DNA from: an uncultured Prevotellaceae bacterium | GTDB lineage: Bacteria > Bacteroidota > Bacteroidia > Bacteroidales > Bacteroidaceae | DNA length: 64,000 bases | NCBI GenBank assembly: GCA_946185285.1 | Contig: CAMHIS010000002.1 | Coordinates: 1-64,000 of the forward strand | Direction: 5' to 3' | In this document: positions 25,895 through 35,053 of the stretch, piece after piece | How positions within the stretch are numbered: position 1 is the first letter of the stretch | How the letters are laid out: every line of letters starts with the position of its first letter | Made by a program: the position numbers and the translations under genes | Notes under the pieces: model-generated | What the model was told of the DNA's origin: nothing | The model's input: only the letters and a program-made list of their open reading frames with translations | Databases searched by the model: none

Positions 25895-28423
25895 ATGAGT
25901 AAAGAAGGAAAGAGAATCCTGACCAGCCCATGGCGAGGCTTGAAGGGAATCGTCAACTGGTATATCAGCATCTTCAAGGGGCGGCCCTGGTATATCAAAA
26001 TAGTATCAACCGTCGCCTCAGCCATTGTCATATTTGTACTCTACCTGTTGGCCGTCAATTTCAACTTTCTGTGGCTCTTCGGCAAGTCGCCGTCCATGCA
26101 GACCATCAAGGACAAACGGCCAGCACAGGCATCAGAAATCTACAGCGCCGACGGACAGCAGATAGGAAAGTTCTTCAGCGAGAATCGCACTCCCGTCAAC
26201 TACGAAGATGTTAATCCCGTATTTTGGCAGGCGCTTATCGATACCGAGGACGAGCGGTTCTACTCGCATCATGGTATTGACTTTACAGCCTTTGGTGCCG
26301 CCTTGAAGGACTACCTGCTGCATAACGATGCCCGCGGAGCATCGACCATCACGCAGCAGTTGGCCAAGAACCTGTTCCGCGTGCGCACGGAGTATTCCAC
26401 GGGACTGCTTGGCAGAATTCCCGGCTTGAAGATTCTCATCATGAAGAATAAGGAGTGGATAACGGCCTACAAGTTAGAGTACTTCTTCACTAAGGAGGAA
26501 ATACTGACACAATATGCCAACACCGTCGACTTCGGCTCCAACGCCTTTGGCATCAAAACGGCTGCCAAGACCTACTTTGGCATCACCCCCAAAGAGCTGA
26601 CCGCTGAACAATCGGCCGTGCTCGTGGGTATGCTCAAGGCCACCACCTTCTATAATCCCCGCATCCATCCCGACAATGCCGTCAAGCGCCGCAATGTCGT
26701 GCTCGACAACATGGTGAAGCACAACCACCTGACACAAGCCGCCTTCGACTCCCTGAAGACCACCGAGATAGAGCTTGATTTTAGTGTTGAGAACGCCTAC
26801 GACGGCAAGGCCAACTACTTCCGCGAGGCCGTGGCCAACGAACTAAGGGAGTGGTGCCGTGACAATGGATACGACCTCTACACCGATGGTCTGAAAATCT
26901 ACACTACCCTCGATACCCGTATGCAGCGCTACGCCGAGACTGCTGCCATTAAGCAGATGAAGCAGGTTCAGAAGAACTTCAACCAGCATTGGGGAAAGAC
27001 CAATCCCTGGCAGGACGAGCGTCATCAGGAGATAGCAGGTTTTGTCGAGGACATAGCCAAACGACAGCCCTACTATAAAGTGCTGGCTAAGAAGTTTCCA
27101 AACCAGCCTGACAGCATCACCTATTACCTGAACAAGCCTCACTCGGTGAAGCTCTTCGACTACGAGAACGGAACCATCGAGCGCGAGATGTCAACCCTCG
27201 ACAGCATACGCTATATGGTGCGCTTCATGCATTGCGGCTTCGTAGCCATCGAGCCTAACACCGGCCATGTAAAGGCGTGGGTGGGCGACATAGACTTTAA
27301 CTCGTGGAAATACGATAAGGTAACGGCCATGCGCCAGCCCGGTTCCACGTTCAAGCTCTTTGTCTATACCGAGGCTATGAACCAAGGACTGACCCCCTGC
27401 GACCGCCGTCAGGATTCCTATTTTGCGATGAAGGTATGGGACCCCGCCAAGAAGAAAGAGGTGACCTGGGCCCCCCACAATGCCAACGGCTACTTTACTG
27501 GTGCCAACATGCCACTTCGTGCAGCCTTCGCCCAGAGCATCAACTCTGTGGCCGTCAAGTTAGGTCAGGAAGTGGGCATCAAGAATATCGCCAACACAGC
27601 CCACGCCATGGGCATCAAGAGCGAACTCGACCCTACACCTGCACTCGCATTGGGATCCAGCGACGTCAATCTGTTGGAGTTGGTCAACGGCTATTCTACA
27701 GTCATCAACGACGGTAAGATGCACGAGGCCGTTCTCGTCACTCGCATCCTTGACCGCGACGGCAACGAGATTTACGTTGCTCCCACAGAGCAGCGGCAGG
27801 CCATCCCTTACCGCAGCGCCTTCCTCGTCCAACAGCTGTTACAGGGCGGCTTACGTGAACGCGGCGGTACGTCTATGAGTCTCTGGGGCTATGTAGGGAA
27901 ATACAACGACACAGAGTTCGGCGGCAAGACGGGAACATCCAATAATCATTCCGATGCGTGGTTCGTCGGCGTATCGCCGAAACTTGTCTGCGGCGCATGG
28001 GTAGGCGGCGAATACCGCTGCATACATTTCCGCACAGGACAGCTCGGACAAGGTTCGCGCACAGCCCTTCCCATCTGTGGCTACTTCTTTGAATCCGTTT
28101 TAGGCGACCCTGCCTTCAAGCATTATCACGGTAAGTTTGACAAGGCCAAAGAACCAGACATCACGCCGGACATGTACGAGAACTGCCAGTACACTTACTC
28201 CTATAATTTCAACGACAGCACCGACCTCGACAGTCTCGGTTATGAAGGCTATGAGGAAATAGAACAGGAAGTTGAACTTGACGAAGATGGGAACCCCATG
28301 GTAAAACCACAGGAGACGAACGAAACCGAGCCGGAAGTCTCGAAACCCAAAGAGGGGACGCCCGCCGAGGCAACTGAGCAGAAAAAGAATGCCCAGCCTC
28401 AATATGAAGACGTGTATTTTTAG
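25895..28423 (+). CDS. Class A penicillin-binding protein (PBP1A type)
   Basis: A bifunctional peptidoglycan synthase anchored in the inner membrane. After a short cytoplasmic part there is one membrane segment (IKIVSTVASAIVIFVLYLLAV). The glycosyltransferase 51 domain follows: DTEDERFYSHHGID, GASTITQQLAKNLF and KEEILTQYANTVDFG. The transpeptidase domain has RQPGSTFKLFVYTEA (active Ser and Lys), AQSINSVAVK and GGKTGTSNNHSDA. At 842 aa it is normal, with an acidic, Glu-rich C-terminal tail of about 60 residues. Starts 1 nt after miaA in the cell-envelope run. Confidence 0.96.
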   Translation: MSKEGKRILTSPWRGLKGIVNWYISIFKGRPWYIKIVSTVASAIVIFVLYLLAVNFNFLWLFGKSPSMQTIKDKRPAQASEIYSADGQQIGKFFSENRTPVNYEDVNPVFWQALIDTEDERFYSHHGIDFTAFGAALKDYLLHNDARGASTITQQLAKNLFRVRTEYSTGLLGRIPGLKILIMKNKEWITAYKLEYFFTKEEILTQYANTVDFGSNAFGIKTAAKTYFGITPKELTAEQSAVLVGMLKATTFYNPRIHPDNAVKRRNVVLDNMVKHNHLTQAAFDSLKTTEIELDFSVENAYDGKANYFREAVANELREWCRDNGYDLYTDGLKIYTTLDTRMQRYAETAAIKQMKQVQKNFNQHWGKTNPWQDERHQEIAGFVEDIAKRQPYYKVLAKKFPNQPDSITYYLNKPHSVKLFDYENGTIEREMSTLDSIRYMVRFMHCGFVAIEPNTGHVKAWVGDIDFNSWKYDKVTAMRQPGSTFKLFVYTEAMNQGLTPCDRRQDSYFAMKVWDPAKKKEVTWAPHNANGYFTGANMPLRAAFAQSINSVAVKLGQEVGIKNIANTAHAMGIKSELDPTPALALGSSDVNLLELVNGYSTVINDGKMHEAVLVTRILDRDGNEIYVAPTEQRQAIPYRSAFLVQQLLQGGLRERGGTSMSLWGYVGKYNDTEFGGKTGTSNNHSDAWFVGVSPKLVCGAWVGGEYRCIHFRTGQLGQGSRTALPICGYFFESVLGDPAFKHYHGKFDKAKEPDITPDMYENCQYTYSYNFNDSTDLDSLGYEGYEEIEQEVELDEDGNPMVKPQETNETEPEVSKPKEGTPAEATEQKKNAQPQYEDVYF

Positions 28424-28429
28424 TGAATA

Positions 28430-30139
28430 GTGGAGCTGGATTTAGACAATAAGGAGTGGCAGGACGCGCTGCAGATTGTGAACTACACCCGACGCTCGCT
28501 CTTTCTTACGGGAAAGGCAGGAACGGGAAAGTCCACATTTCTGCGCTATGTAGCTGAAAATTCCAAGAAGAAGAATGTCATTCTGGCACCGACCGGCATT
28601 GCTGCCATCAATGCCGGCGGCTCGACACTGCACAGTTTTTTCCGTCTGCCTTTCCATCCTTTGCTGCCCAACGATTCGCGATACAACCGCCGCAACATCA
28701 AGGAGACGCTGAAATACACCTCGGCACAGCGGAAGCTGTTGCGCGAGGTGGAATTGATTATCATCGACGAGATATCGATGGTACGTGCCGACATCATCGA
28801 CTTTATAGATAAGGTACTGCGCGTGTACACGCGCAGCTACGAACCCTTCGGCGGCAAGCAGCTACTGCTTGTAGGTGACATTTTCCAGTTGGAGCCGGTT
28901 GTCAAAGAGGAAGACCGCCAGTTGCTGCAACCGTTCTATCCTTCTGCCTATTTTTTCAACGCCAGGGTTTGGCAGCAGATGCCCATCGTCTCGATAGAAT
29001 TGCGCAAGGTGTACCGCCAGACTGACGGTCACTTCATCGGCATTCTCGACCGCATACGCACCAACACGGCTACTGATGGCGACCTAAGCCTTCTCAATGC
29101 GCGTGTTGACAAGTCAGTTACCGAGAGTACGTCATTGAATATTATCCTCGCCGCTCGCCGCGATGTCGTTGACTACACTAACGAGCAACGGTTGGCTGCT
29201 CTCGACGGCCAGCCGACAGTCTTCTATGGCATCATAAAGGGTGATTTTCCCGAATCATCACTCCCCACGCCAATGGAGTTGCAATTGAAACCCGGCGCCC
29301 AAGTCATTTTTATCAAGAACGACAAGGAGAAGCGATGGGTCAATGGTACGCTGGGCACTATCATTGCCATCGGCGAAGAAGACGGTATCGTCACCGTCAG
29401 CACCGACGAAGGACAAGAATTCGATGTTGAACGCGAAGTGTGGGAGAACATGCGGTACACATTTAATGAAAAGGAGCAGAAGATAGAAGAGCAGCAATTA
29501 GGCACCTATACTCAGTTCCCCCTCCGGCTGGCATGGGCCATCACCGTTCATAAGAGCCAGGGACTCACGTTCTCACAGGTGACCATTGACTTTACAGGAG
29601 GTGTCTTTGCCGGTGGTCAGACATACGTGGCTCTCAGCCGCTGCCGCTCGTTAGAGGGTATCAAGCTGAGAGAGCCTCTACGGCCTTCCGACATCTTCGT
29701 GCGCAACGAGGTTGTACAATTCTCACGACGCTACAACAACCCGCAGCTTATCAGTCAGGCCATGCAAGAGGGCAAAGCCGACCGTGAATATCATGAAGCA
29801 GCCGTTGCCTTCGACCAAGGGCACTTTGACCGTTTCCTCGAAGCATTCTTCAAGGCCATCCACAGTCGCTACGACATAGAGAAGCCCGCTGCCCAGCGTT
29901 TTATACGCCGTAAGTTGGGCATTATCAATCGCCAGAAGTCCGAGATTGCCGAGTTGCAGGCGACACTTGCCGAGAAGCAAGAACTGCTGAAACGCCTTGC
30001 AGCAGAATACACCCTCATGGGACGCGAGTGTGAGCGTGAGCACATGACCGACGCCGCCATCCGCAATTACGAGAAAGCGCTCGAACTGTATCCCGACGCC
30101 GGCGATGCCTTGCGGCGTCTGAAGAAACTACGTAAATGA
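28430..30139 (+). CDS. Pif1/RecD-like superfamily 1 helicase with C-terminal TPR-like tail
   Basis: A 569-aa ATP-dependent DNA helicase. Motif I is LFLTGKAGTGKSTFLR near residue 26, motif II IIIDEISMVRAD, motif III LLVGDIFQLEPVV, and a late motif AITVHKSQGLTF, as in Pif1/TraA-type enzymes. After about residue 480 there is a coiled-coil-like stretch and MTDAAIRNYEKALELYPDAGDALRRL, which resembles a TPR unit. The start is a GTG at 28430, giving (M)ELDLDNKEW, 6 nt after the PBP stop. The cellular role is probably in replication or repair; the tail could mediate protein contacts. Confidence 0.88.
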   Translation: MELDLDNKEWQDALQIVNYTRRSLFLTGKAGTGKSTFLRYVAENSKKKNVILAPTGIAAINAGGSTLHSFFRLPFHPLLPNDSRYNRRNIKETLKYTSAQRKLLREVELIIIDEISMVRADIIDFIDKVLRVYTRSYEPFGGKQLLLVGDIFQLEPVVKEEDRQLLQPFYPSAYFFNARVWQQMPIVSIELRKVYRQTDGHFIGILDRIRTNTATDGDLSLLNARVDKSVTESTSLNIILAARRDVVDYTNEQRLAALDGQPTVFYGIIKGDFPESSLPTPMELQLKPGAQVIFIKNDKEKRWVNGTLGTIIAIGEEDGIVTVSTDEGQEFDVEREVWENMRYTFNEKEQKIEEQQLGTYTQFPLRLAWAITVHKSQGLTFSQVTIDFTGGVFAGGQTYVALSRCRSLEGIKLREPLRPSDIFVRNEVVQFSRRYNNPQLISQAMQEGKADREYHEAAVAFDQGHFDRFLEAFFKAIHSRYDIEKPAAQRFIRRKLGIINRQKSEIAELQATLAEKQELLKRLAAEYTLMGRECEREHMTDAAIRNYEKALELYPDAGDALRRLKKLRK

Positions 30140-30164
30140 GCTAGCAGGGATTATCCCCAACCTC

Positions 30165-31436
30165 TCAATCCTTAAACCTTTCTCCCCAAAAGCTGACCAT
30201 GCGTTCATAGAGTTTCTGCTCAGCAGGCGAGTGCTGTGCATGCCACAGACGTTCACCGACAAGTGCGTCGGGCATGTATTGTTGGGGTGTAAAATTCCCC
30301 GGGAAGTCATGAGGATACTTATAGCCGTCGTGATAGCCCAAATCCTTCATCAGCTTTGTCGGAGCATTACGTATTGGCAGCGGTACGGGCTGGTTACCTG
30401 TCCGGCGTACCAAGTCGAGAGCAGTATCGATGCCAAGATAGGCCGAGTTGCTCTTCGGCGACGTAGCTAAGTAGACCGTAGCCTCAGCCAGGGGTATGCG
30501 TCCTTCCGGCCATCCTATCTTCTGTATAACGTCGATGGCCGTGTTTGCCAGCAGCAGCGCATTGGGATTAGCAAGCCCGATATCCTCAGCAGCCGAGATG
30601 ACCAGTCGGCGGGCAATGAATTTAGGGTCTTCCCCACCTTCTATCATACGCGCCAGCCAGTAGAGGGCCGCATCAGGGTCGCTTCCACGTATTGACTTGA
30701 TGAACGCCGAGATAATGTCGTAGTGCATCTCGCCGTCCTTGTCGTAGGCCAGCGGGTTCTGCTGCAGGCGTGCCACCACCAGTTCGTCGGTTATCGTCAC
30801 ATCGCCCGACTCGGCCTCCACCACCAGTTCCAGTATGTTCAGCAACTTTCGGGCGTCGCCACCGCTGAAACGAAGTATAGCGTCGGTCTCCTTCAACTCA
30901 ATATGCCGTTCTTTCAGAATGATGTCGGTCGTAATGGCACGCTCAAGTAGTTGCAGTAAGTCCTCTTTCTCCAACGACTTCAGCACGTAGAGTTGACAGC
31001 GCGACAGCAACGGACGAATCACTTCAAACGACGGGTTCTCAGTCGTGGCACCTATGAGCGTCACGATGCCCCGCTCCACAGCTCCTAACAGCGAGTCCTG
31101 CTGCGACTTCGAGAAACGGTGGATCTCGTCGATGAACAGAATAGGTGAAGCCTCGTTGAAGAACCTACCCTTCTGCGCCTTCTCTATCACGTCGCGCACA
31201 TCCTTCACTCCGCTGGTAACGGCCGACAAAGTATAGAACGGCGTCTCCAGACGGTTGGCAATAATCTGGGCCAGTGTCGTCTTACCCACACCTGGAGGTC
31301 CCCATAGAATAAAAGAGGAAACACGTCCCGCGTCAATCATTCGACGCAGGACAGCCCCCTCCCCCACCAAATGGCGCTGCCCGATGTAGTCGTCGAGCGT
31401 GCGGGGTCTCATTCTCTCAGCTAACGGTTTTGACAT
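30165..31436 (-). CDS. rarA: Replication-associated recombination protein A (AAA+ ATPase)
   Basis: RarA/MgsA is a clamp-loader-like ATPase acting at stalled replication forks. The protein (423 aa from the preferred start) shows LDDYIGQRHLVGEG, ILWGPPGVGKTTLAQIIA (Walker A), SPILFIDEIHRFSKSQQD (Walker B) and LIGATTENPSFEV (sensor 1). The C-terminal region with GSDPDAALYWLARMIEGGEDP is the family oligomerisation part. The ATG at 31436 is preferred to the TTG at 31448, which lies in the -7 box itself; the mRNA leader would be only a few bases long. Confidence 0.95.
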   Translation of the reverse strand: MSKPLAERMRPRTLDDYIGQRHLVGEGAVLRRMIDAGRVSSFILWGPPGVGKTTLAQIIANRLETPFYTLSAVTSGVKDVRDVIEKAQKGRFFNEASPILFIDEIHRFSKSQQDSLLGAVERGIVTLIGATTENPSFEVIRPLLSRCQLYVLKSLEKEDLLQLLERAITTDIILKERHIELKETDAILRFSGGDARKLLNILELVVEAESGDVTITDELVVARLQQNPLAYDKDGEMHYDIISAFIKSIRGSDPDAALYWLARMIEGGEDPKFIARRLVISAAEDIGLANPNALLLANTAIDVIQKIGWPEGRIPLAEATVYLATSPKSNSAYLGIDTALDLVRRTGNQPVPLPIRNAPTKLMKDLGYHDGYKYPHDFPGNFTPQQYMPDALVGERLWHAQHSPAEQKLYERMVSFWGERFKD

Positions 31437-31445
31437 AATCGTCGG

Positions 31446-31477
31446 CAAAGTTACGAAAAAAAGTGCGAACTACCAAA
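31446..31477 (-). promoter_or_regulatory. Promoter of rarA
   Basis: On the minus strand TTTG (31474-31477), 20 nt, then TAACTTTG (31446-31453). The ATG at 31436 is so close that the transcript would be nearly leaderless. Confidence 0.75.
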
Positions 31478-31513
31478 CAAATGCAACAGAGAAACTATCT
31501 GTACCGTTCCGAA

Positions 31514-32176
31514 TCACGCTCTCCGCATCTCTTCTAATAACTGACGCTGGCGGGCACTAAGTGCCGTGGGCAGCGTTACCTGATAGGTGATGATGAGGTC
31601 TCCCCCACCCTGTCCCTTGCCGCGCAGACGGACTTTGGTGCCAGGCTGCGTGCCGGGCTTGATTTTCATCTTAAGTTTCGACGTGCCCACCTGTATCATG
31701 ACCTCGCCACCGAGCAGGGCAGTGTACATATCGATGTTGACAGTAGCCTGCGACTCCTGCGGCCCTTGCTGACGGCTAAAGCCGCCAAAGCCTGACGTGC
31801 CGCGACCAGCACCGCCAAACAGGCTCTCGAAGAACGACGAGAAACCGCCGCCACCGCCTCCTTTGGTGAAACTTGAGAAGTCGAAACCATCGAACGGCGA
31901 GCCGCCACCCTGGCCACCGAAGCCGCCAAAGCCGCCGCCCATCTGGTCGGCCTGTTTCCATTGCTCGCCATACTGGTCGTACTTCTTGCGCTTCTCCGGG
32001 TCGCTGATGACGTCGTACGCCTCGTTCAACGCCTGGAACTTGGCCTTTGCCTTCGGGTCGTCTGGATGCAGGTCGGGGTGGAACTGCTTGGCCCGTTTCA
32101 GGTAAGCCTTCTTCACGTCCTTCTGCGGTATCGACTTGTCGACACCTAAAATTTTGTAGTAGTCAATGAATGCCAT
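31514..32176 (-). CDS. DnaJ/CbpA-like J-domain protein lacking the zinc finger
   Basis: A 220-aa co-chaperone-like protein. The J domain (1-70) is complete, with [14 protein letters not shown] carrying the HPD motif that stimulates DnaK. A Gly/Phe-rich linker (about 78-140: [13 protein letters not shown]) follows, then a single C-terminal substrate-binding domain ending at [16 protein letters not shown]. The CxxCxGxG zinc repeats of DnaJ are absent, as in CbpA, but the protein is shorter than CbpA (about 300 aa). The start has a strong Shine-Dalgarno sequence. Confidence 0.88.
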   Translation of the reverse strand: MAFIDYYKILGVDKSIPQKDVKKAYLKRAKQFHPDLHPDDPKAKAKFQALNEAYDVISDPEKRKKYDQYGEQWKQADQMGGGFGGFGGQGGGSPFDGFDFSSFTKGGGGGGFSSFFESLFGGAGRGTSGFGGFSRQQGPQESQATVNIDMYTALLGGEVMIQVGTSKLKMKIKPGTQPGTKVRLRGKGQGGGDLIITYQVTLPTALSARQRQLLEEMRRA

Positions 32177-32184
32177 AATACTTT

Positions 32185-32190
32185 CCTCCT
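32185..32190 (-). promoter_or_regulatory. Canonical Shine-Dalgarno site of the J-domain gene
   Basis: AGGAGG on the minus strand, 8 nt before the ATG at 32176. Most genes in this window lack such a site, so its presence here is unusual. Confidence 0.7.
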
Positions 32191-32289
32191 ATTATATTTT
32201 AATCTTTAAAACTTATAGCAAAAAGTGTACCAAACACACATTACGGTAAAGAAAAATCTCCCGAAACTGCGGTAGTAGCAAACCGCCGT

Positions 32290-32353
32290 CTACCCGGCGG
32301 GTAAAGCCGCTCTACCCGCCGGTTACAGGCCCGCTACCCGGCGGGTAGCGGGC
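32290..32353. repeat. Cluster of GC-rich TACCCG/CGGGTA palindromes
   Basis: Three related units of TACCCGGCGGGTA type lie in about 65 bases. The last, at 32329-32353, is a 12-bp-armed palindrome (GCCCGCTACCCG with its complement around one base). It lies in the 289-base divergent spacer between the J-domain gene and the 5'-nucleotidase-like gene. The remainder of this spacer is AT-rich, with a -7 box TAACTTTG at 32435-32442. Confidence 0.75.
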
Positions 32354-32434
32354 AACGTCACCAAGGCTGTCGATATGAAGCGTTAAAGTTACGTAAAAGT
32401 TCAGCAGCAAGAATGTCGTGTCCAATTTATTTAG

Positions 32435-32442
32435 TAACTTTG
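32435..32442 (+). promoter_or_regulatory. Candidate -7 box of the phosphatase-nudC pair
   Basis: TAACTTTG 24 nt before the ATG at 32466. No clear TTTG at the expected upstream spacing, so only the -7 half is supported. It lies about 80 nt downstream of the GC-rich palindromes. Confidence 0.55.
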
Positions 32443-32465
32443 CAATCAACGAAAGAGCGAACGAG

Positions 32466-34229
32466 ATGAAGAGACACTGTCTGACCACCCTTGCCATCAT
32501 GACCCTGACACTAACAGCACAAGCGCAGACGCAGAAGACCGTCCGCCTGAAAGTTATTGAGACAAGCGATGTTCACGGCCACTTCTTCCCCTATGACTTC
32601 ATGGAGAAGAAGCCGCTGAAGGGGACGCTCTCGCGGGCCAATACATATATCACCCGTGAGCGGCAGAAGTACGGCGACCGCCTGCTGCTCATCGACAACG
32701 GTGACATACTGCAGGGGCAGCCCTGTGTTTACTGGTCGAACTATGTCATGCCCGAGAATGAGAACCTGGCGGCTCAGGTCGTCAATTACATGAAGTACGA
32801 TGCCGAGACCGTTGGCAACCACGACATAGAACCTGGCCACAAGGTGTACGACAAATGGATTCGCGAGGTGCGCTGTCCGTTGCTGGGAGCCAACATCGTC
32901 AAGGAGGAGTACAAGAACGGCGAGGCCAATCCGCAAAGCGTTTACACGGGCCTGAAGCCCTACTCCGTTCACTACCTGGACGGCGTGAAGATTGTTGTCT
33001 TAGGCATGTTGACACCCGCCATTCCCAACTGGCTGAATAAATCGGTGTGGAAAGGTATGGAGTTTGAGGAGATGACCTCATGTGCCAGGAAGTGGATAAA
33101 ATACATCAAGGAGACAGAGCGTCCCGACCTAATCTTTGGCCTGTTCCACTCAGGACTCAGCGGCGGCATCAAGACCGACGAGTACGAGGAGGATGCCACC
33201 GAGTCAGTAGCCCGCGAGGTGCCTGGCTTCGACATCATCTTCTTCGGCCACGACCATCAGGTTCACAATGAGTGGATTCCAAGCAAGGACGGCCATCGCG
33301 TGCTCTGCATCGACCCCAGCTGTTATGTCAGCAACGTGGCCGAAGCTGAGATTGAACTGACCTATGTTGACGGTAGACTGACGAAGAAGGACATCAAGGG
33401 AAATATCGTCAGCGTTCGCGACGAGGAGGTGGACCAGCGGATGGTCAGTCACTTCCAGCCACAGATAGACCAGATCAAGCAATACGTCGACCGGCGCATC
33501 GGACGCTTCGAGCACTCCATCTATACCCGCGAGAGCTTCTTTGGAAATGCGGCCTTTACCGACCTCATCCACAACCTGCAATTGCAGATTTCGAAGGCCG
33601 ATATCTCGCTGAACGCCCCCTTGTCGTTCAATGCCGTTATCAACGCCGGCGACGTTACCCAGGGCGATATGTTCAAGCTCTACCGTTTCGAGAACCTGCT
33701 CTTCGTGCTTCGCATGACGGGTGAGGAAATCCGCAAGCACCTGGAGTTCAGTTACGATATGTGGACGAACACGATGAAGTCAGCAGACGACCACGCCCTG
33801 CGCCTGAACGACGCCTCCAAGAATGACCAGCAGCGTACCGGATTCCAGAACTACACTTTCAACTTCGACTCTGCCTGCGGCATCGACTACGAAGTCGACC
33901 TCACCAAGCCCGACGGTCAGAAAGTGCGCATTCTGCAGATGTCAGACGGACAACCATTCGACGAGAAGCGATGGTACAAGGTGGTGATGAACAGCTACCG
34001 TGCCAACGGTGGCGGCGAACTTCTCACCCGTGGTGCCGGCATACCCAAGGACTCTCTTGAAGGGCGTGTGCTTTTCCACACGGAACTTGACCAGCGCCAC
34101 TACCTGACACAGGAGATAGAGCGCATGGGTGTCGTTGACCCGCAACCTAACCACAACTGGCGTTTCGTGCCCGAGGAATGGGTGAAGCCCGCCCTGAAGC
34201 GCGACAGCCTATTATTGTTTGGAAGATGA
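32466..34229 (+). CDS. Secreted bifunctional metallophosphatase / 5'-nucleotidase (UshA-like)
   Basis: A 587-aa exported protein with signal peptide (CLTTLAIMTLTLTAQAQ). The N-terminal calcineurin-like domain shows IETSDVHGHFFP, LLIDNGDILQGQP, ETVGNHDIEPG and FDIIFFGHDHQVHN, the full two-metal site. The C-terminal 5'-nucleotidase domain has SFFGNAAFTDLIHNLQLQ, AVINAGDVTQGD and VVMNSYRANGGGELL. Members hydrolyse extracellular nucleotides or 2',3'-cyclic nucleotides. The ATG at 32466 starts the signal peptide. The stop overlaps nudC by 4 nt, so outer phosphatase and inner pyrophosphatase are co-expressed. Confidence 0.93.
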   Translation: MKRHCLTTLAIMTLTLTAQAQTQKTVRLKVIETSDVHGHFFPYDFMEKKPLKGTLSRANTYITRERQKYGDRLLLIDNGDILQGQPCVYWSNYVMPENENLAAQVVNYMKYDAETVGNHDIEPGHKVYDKWIREVRCPLLGANIVKEEYKNGEANPQSVYTGLKPYSVHYLDGVKIVVLGMLTPAIPNWLNKSVWKGMEFEEMTSCARKWIKYIKETERPDLIFGLFHSGLSGGIKTDEYEEDATESVAREVPGFDIIFFGHDHQVHNEWIPSKDGHRVLCIDPSCYVSNVAEAEIELTYVDGRLTKKDIKGNIVSVRDEEVDQRMVSHFQPQIDQIKQYVDRRIGRFEHSIYTRESFFGNAAFTDLIHNLQLQISKADISLNAPLSFNAVINAGDVTQGDMFKLYRFENLLFVLRMTGEEIRKHLEFSYDMWTNTMKSADDHALRLNDASKNDQQRTGFQNYTFNFDSACGIDYEVDLTKPDGQKVRILQMSDGQPFDEKRWYKVVMNSYRANGGGELLTRGAGIPKDSLEGRVLFHTELDQRHYLTQEIERMGVVDPQPNHNWRFVPEEWVKPALKRDSLLLFGR

Positions 34230-35053
34230 AAAAGTACTATTTCGTATTCTGCAAGGACGACCTGCTGCTACAGCCGTTAGCAGACGGCTGCTACACCATA
34301 CCGCTCCAGGAGGAGCCGCCCACCGTGGTAAAGCCTTGGACTCACCTGATGGCCATCACGCCGATGGACGACGGCACCCCCGTCATCGCCTACCGCATCG
34401 ATTCCCCGCCCGTTGTTTCCCCCGTCGGTTCCCTTGCCGATTCGTCTGTTGGCTGTACTGCGGCGGTGCCGCAGCCCCCACTTCTTCAGCCCTTTCCCCT
34501 TCGCCAGAGTTACTACAAGCTCCCCCGTCCCCTTTACCTGAAGGCCGGCAAGTGCCAGGAGCTGCTCTACTGGGATCAGAACACAAAGTTCTGCGGCGTC
34601 TGCGGCGCACCCATGCGCATGGACACCGACATCTCGAAAAAGTGTACCGAATGTGGAAAGGAGGTATGGCCTCAGTTAGCCACCGCCGTCATTGTACTCA
34701 TCCATCGCGGCGACGAAGTGCTGTTAGTGCGTGCCAAGAACTTCCGTACCGACTTCTATGGTCTCGTTGCCGGTTTCGTTGAGACTGGCGAGACGCTCGA
34801 GGAAGCCGTAGCACGCGAGGCTATGGAGGAAACAGGCGTTACTATTAACAACATCCGTTACTTCGCCTCGCAGCCCTGGCCTTACCCTTGCGGACTGATG
34901 GTTGGCTTCCATGCCGACTACGTCAGCGGCGAAATCTGTCTGCAGCGCAGCGAGATTGCCAAGGGCGGCTGGTTCCGTCGCGACAATCTGCCCACCATAC
35001 CTGAAAAGCTCTCTATAGCCCGGATGCTCTTAGACGACTGGCTACTCCACTAA
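34226..35053 (+). CDS. nudC: NADH pyrophosphatase / NAD-cap hydrolase
   Basis: NudC cleaves NAD(H) to NMN(H) and AMP and can remove NAD caps from RNA. The 275-aa protein has the zinc ribbon FCGVCGAPM…KKCTECGKEVWP, the Nudix box GFVETGETLEEAVAREAMEE and the diagnostic SQPWPYPCG segment. Between residues 58 and 92 there is an extra Pro/Ser-rich stretch (DSPPVVSPVGSLADS…) relative to what I expect of the family. It encodes a 25-nt palindromic repeat also found in the TonB receptor gene. Convergent overlap of 12 nt with the DUF4139 gene. Confidence 0.94.
   Translation: MKKYYFVFCKDDLLLQPLADGCYTIPLQEEPPTVVKPWTHLMAITPMDDGTPVIAYRIDSPPVVSPVGSLADSSVGCTAAVPQPPLLQPFPLRQSYYKLPRPLYLKAGKCQELLYWDQNTKFCGVCGAPMRMDTDISKKCTECGKEVWPQLATAVIVLIHRGDEVLLVRAKNFRTDFYGLVAGFVETGETLEEAVAREAMEETGVTINNIRYFASQPWPYPCGLMVGFHADYVSGEICLQRSEIAKGGWFRRDNLPTIPEKLSIARMLLDDWLLH
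34452..34476. repeat. 25-nt palindromic repeat inside nudC
   Basis: Contains CTGCGGCGGTGCCGCAG (7-bp arms, 3-base centre). The whole 25 nt recurs with one mismatch at 56006-56030 in the TonB receptor gene, read there in another frame. It falls within the Pro/Ser-rich stretch that looks inserted in NudC. Confidence 0.85.
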
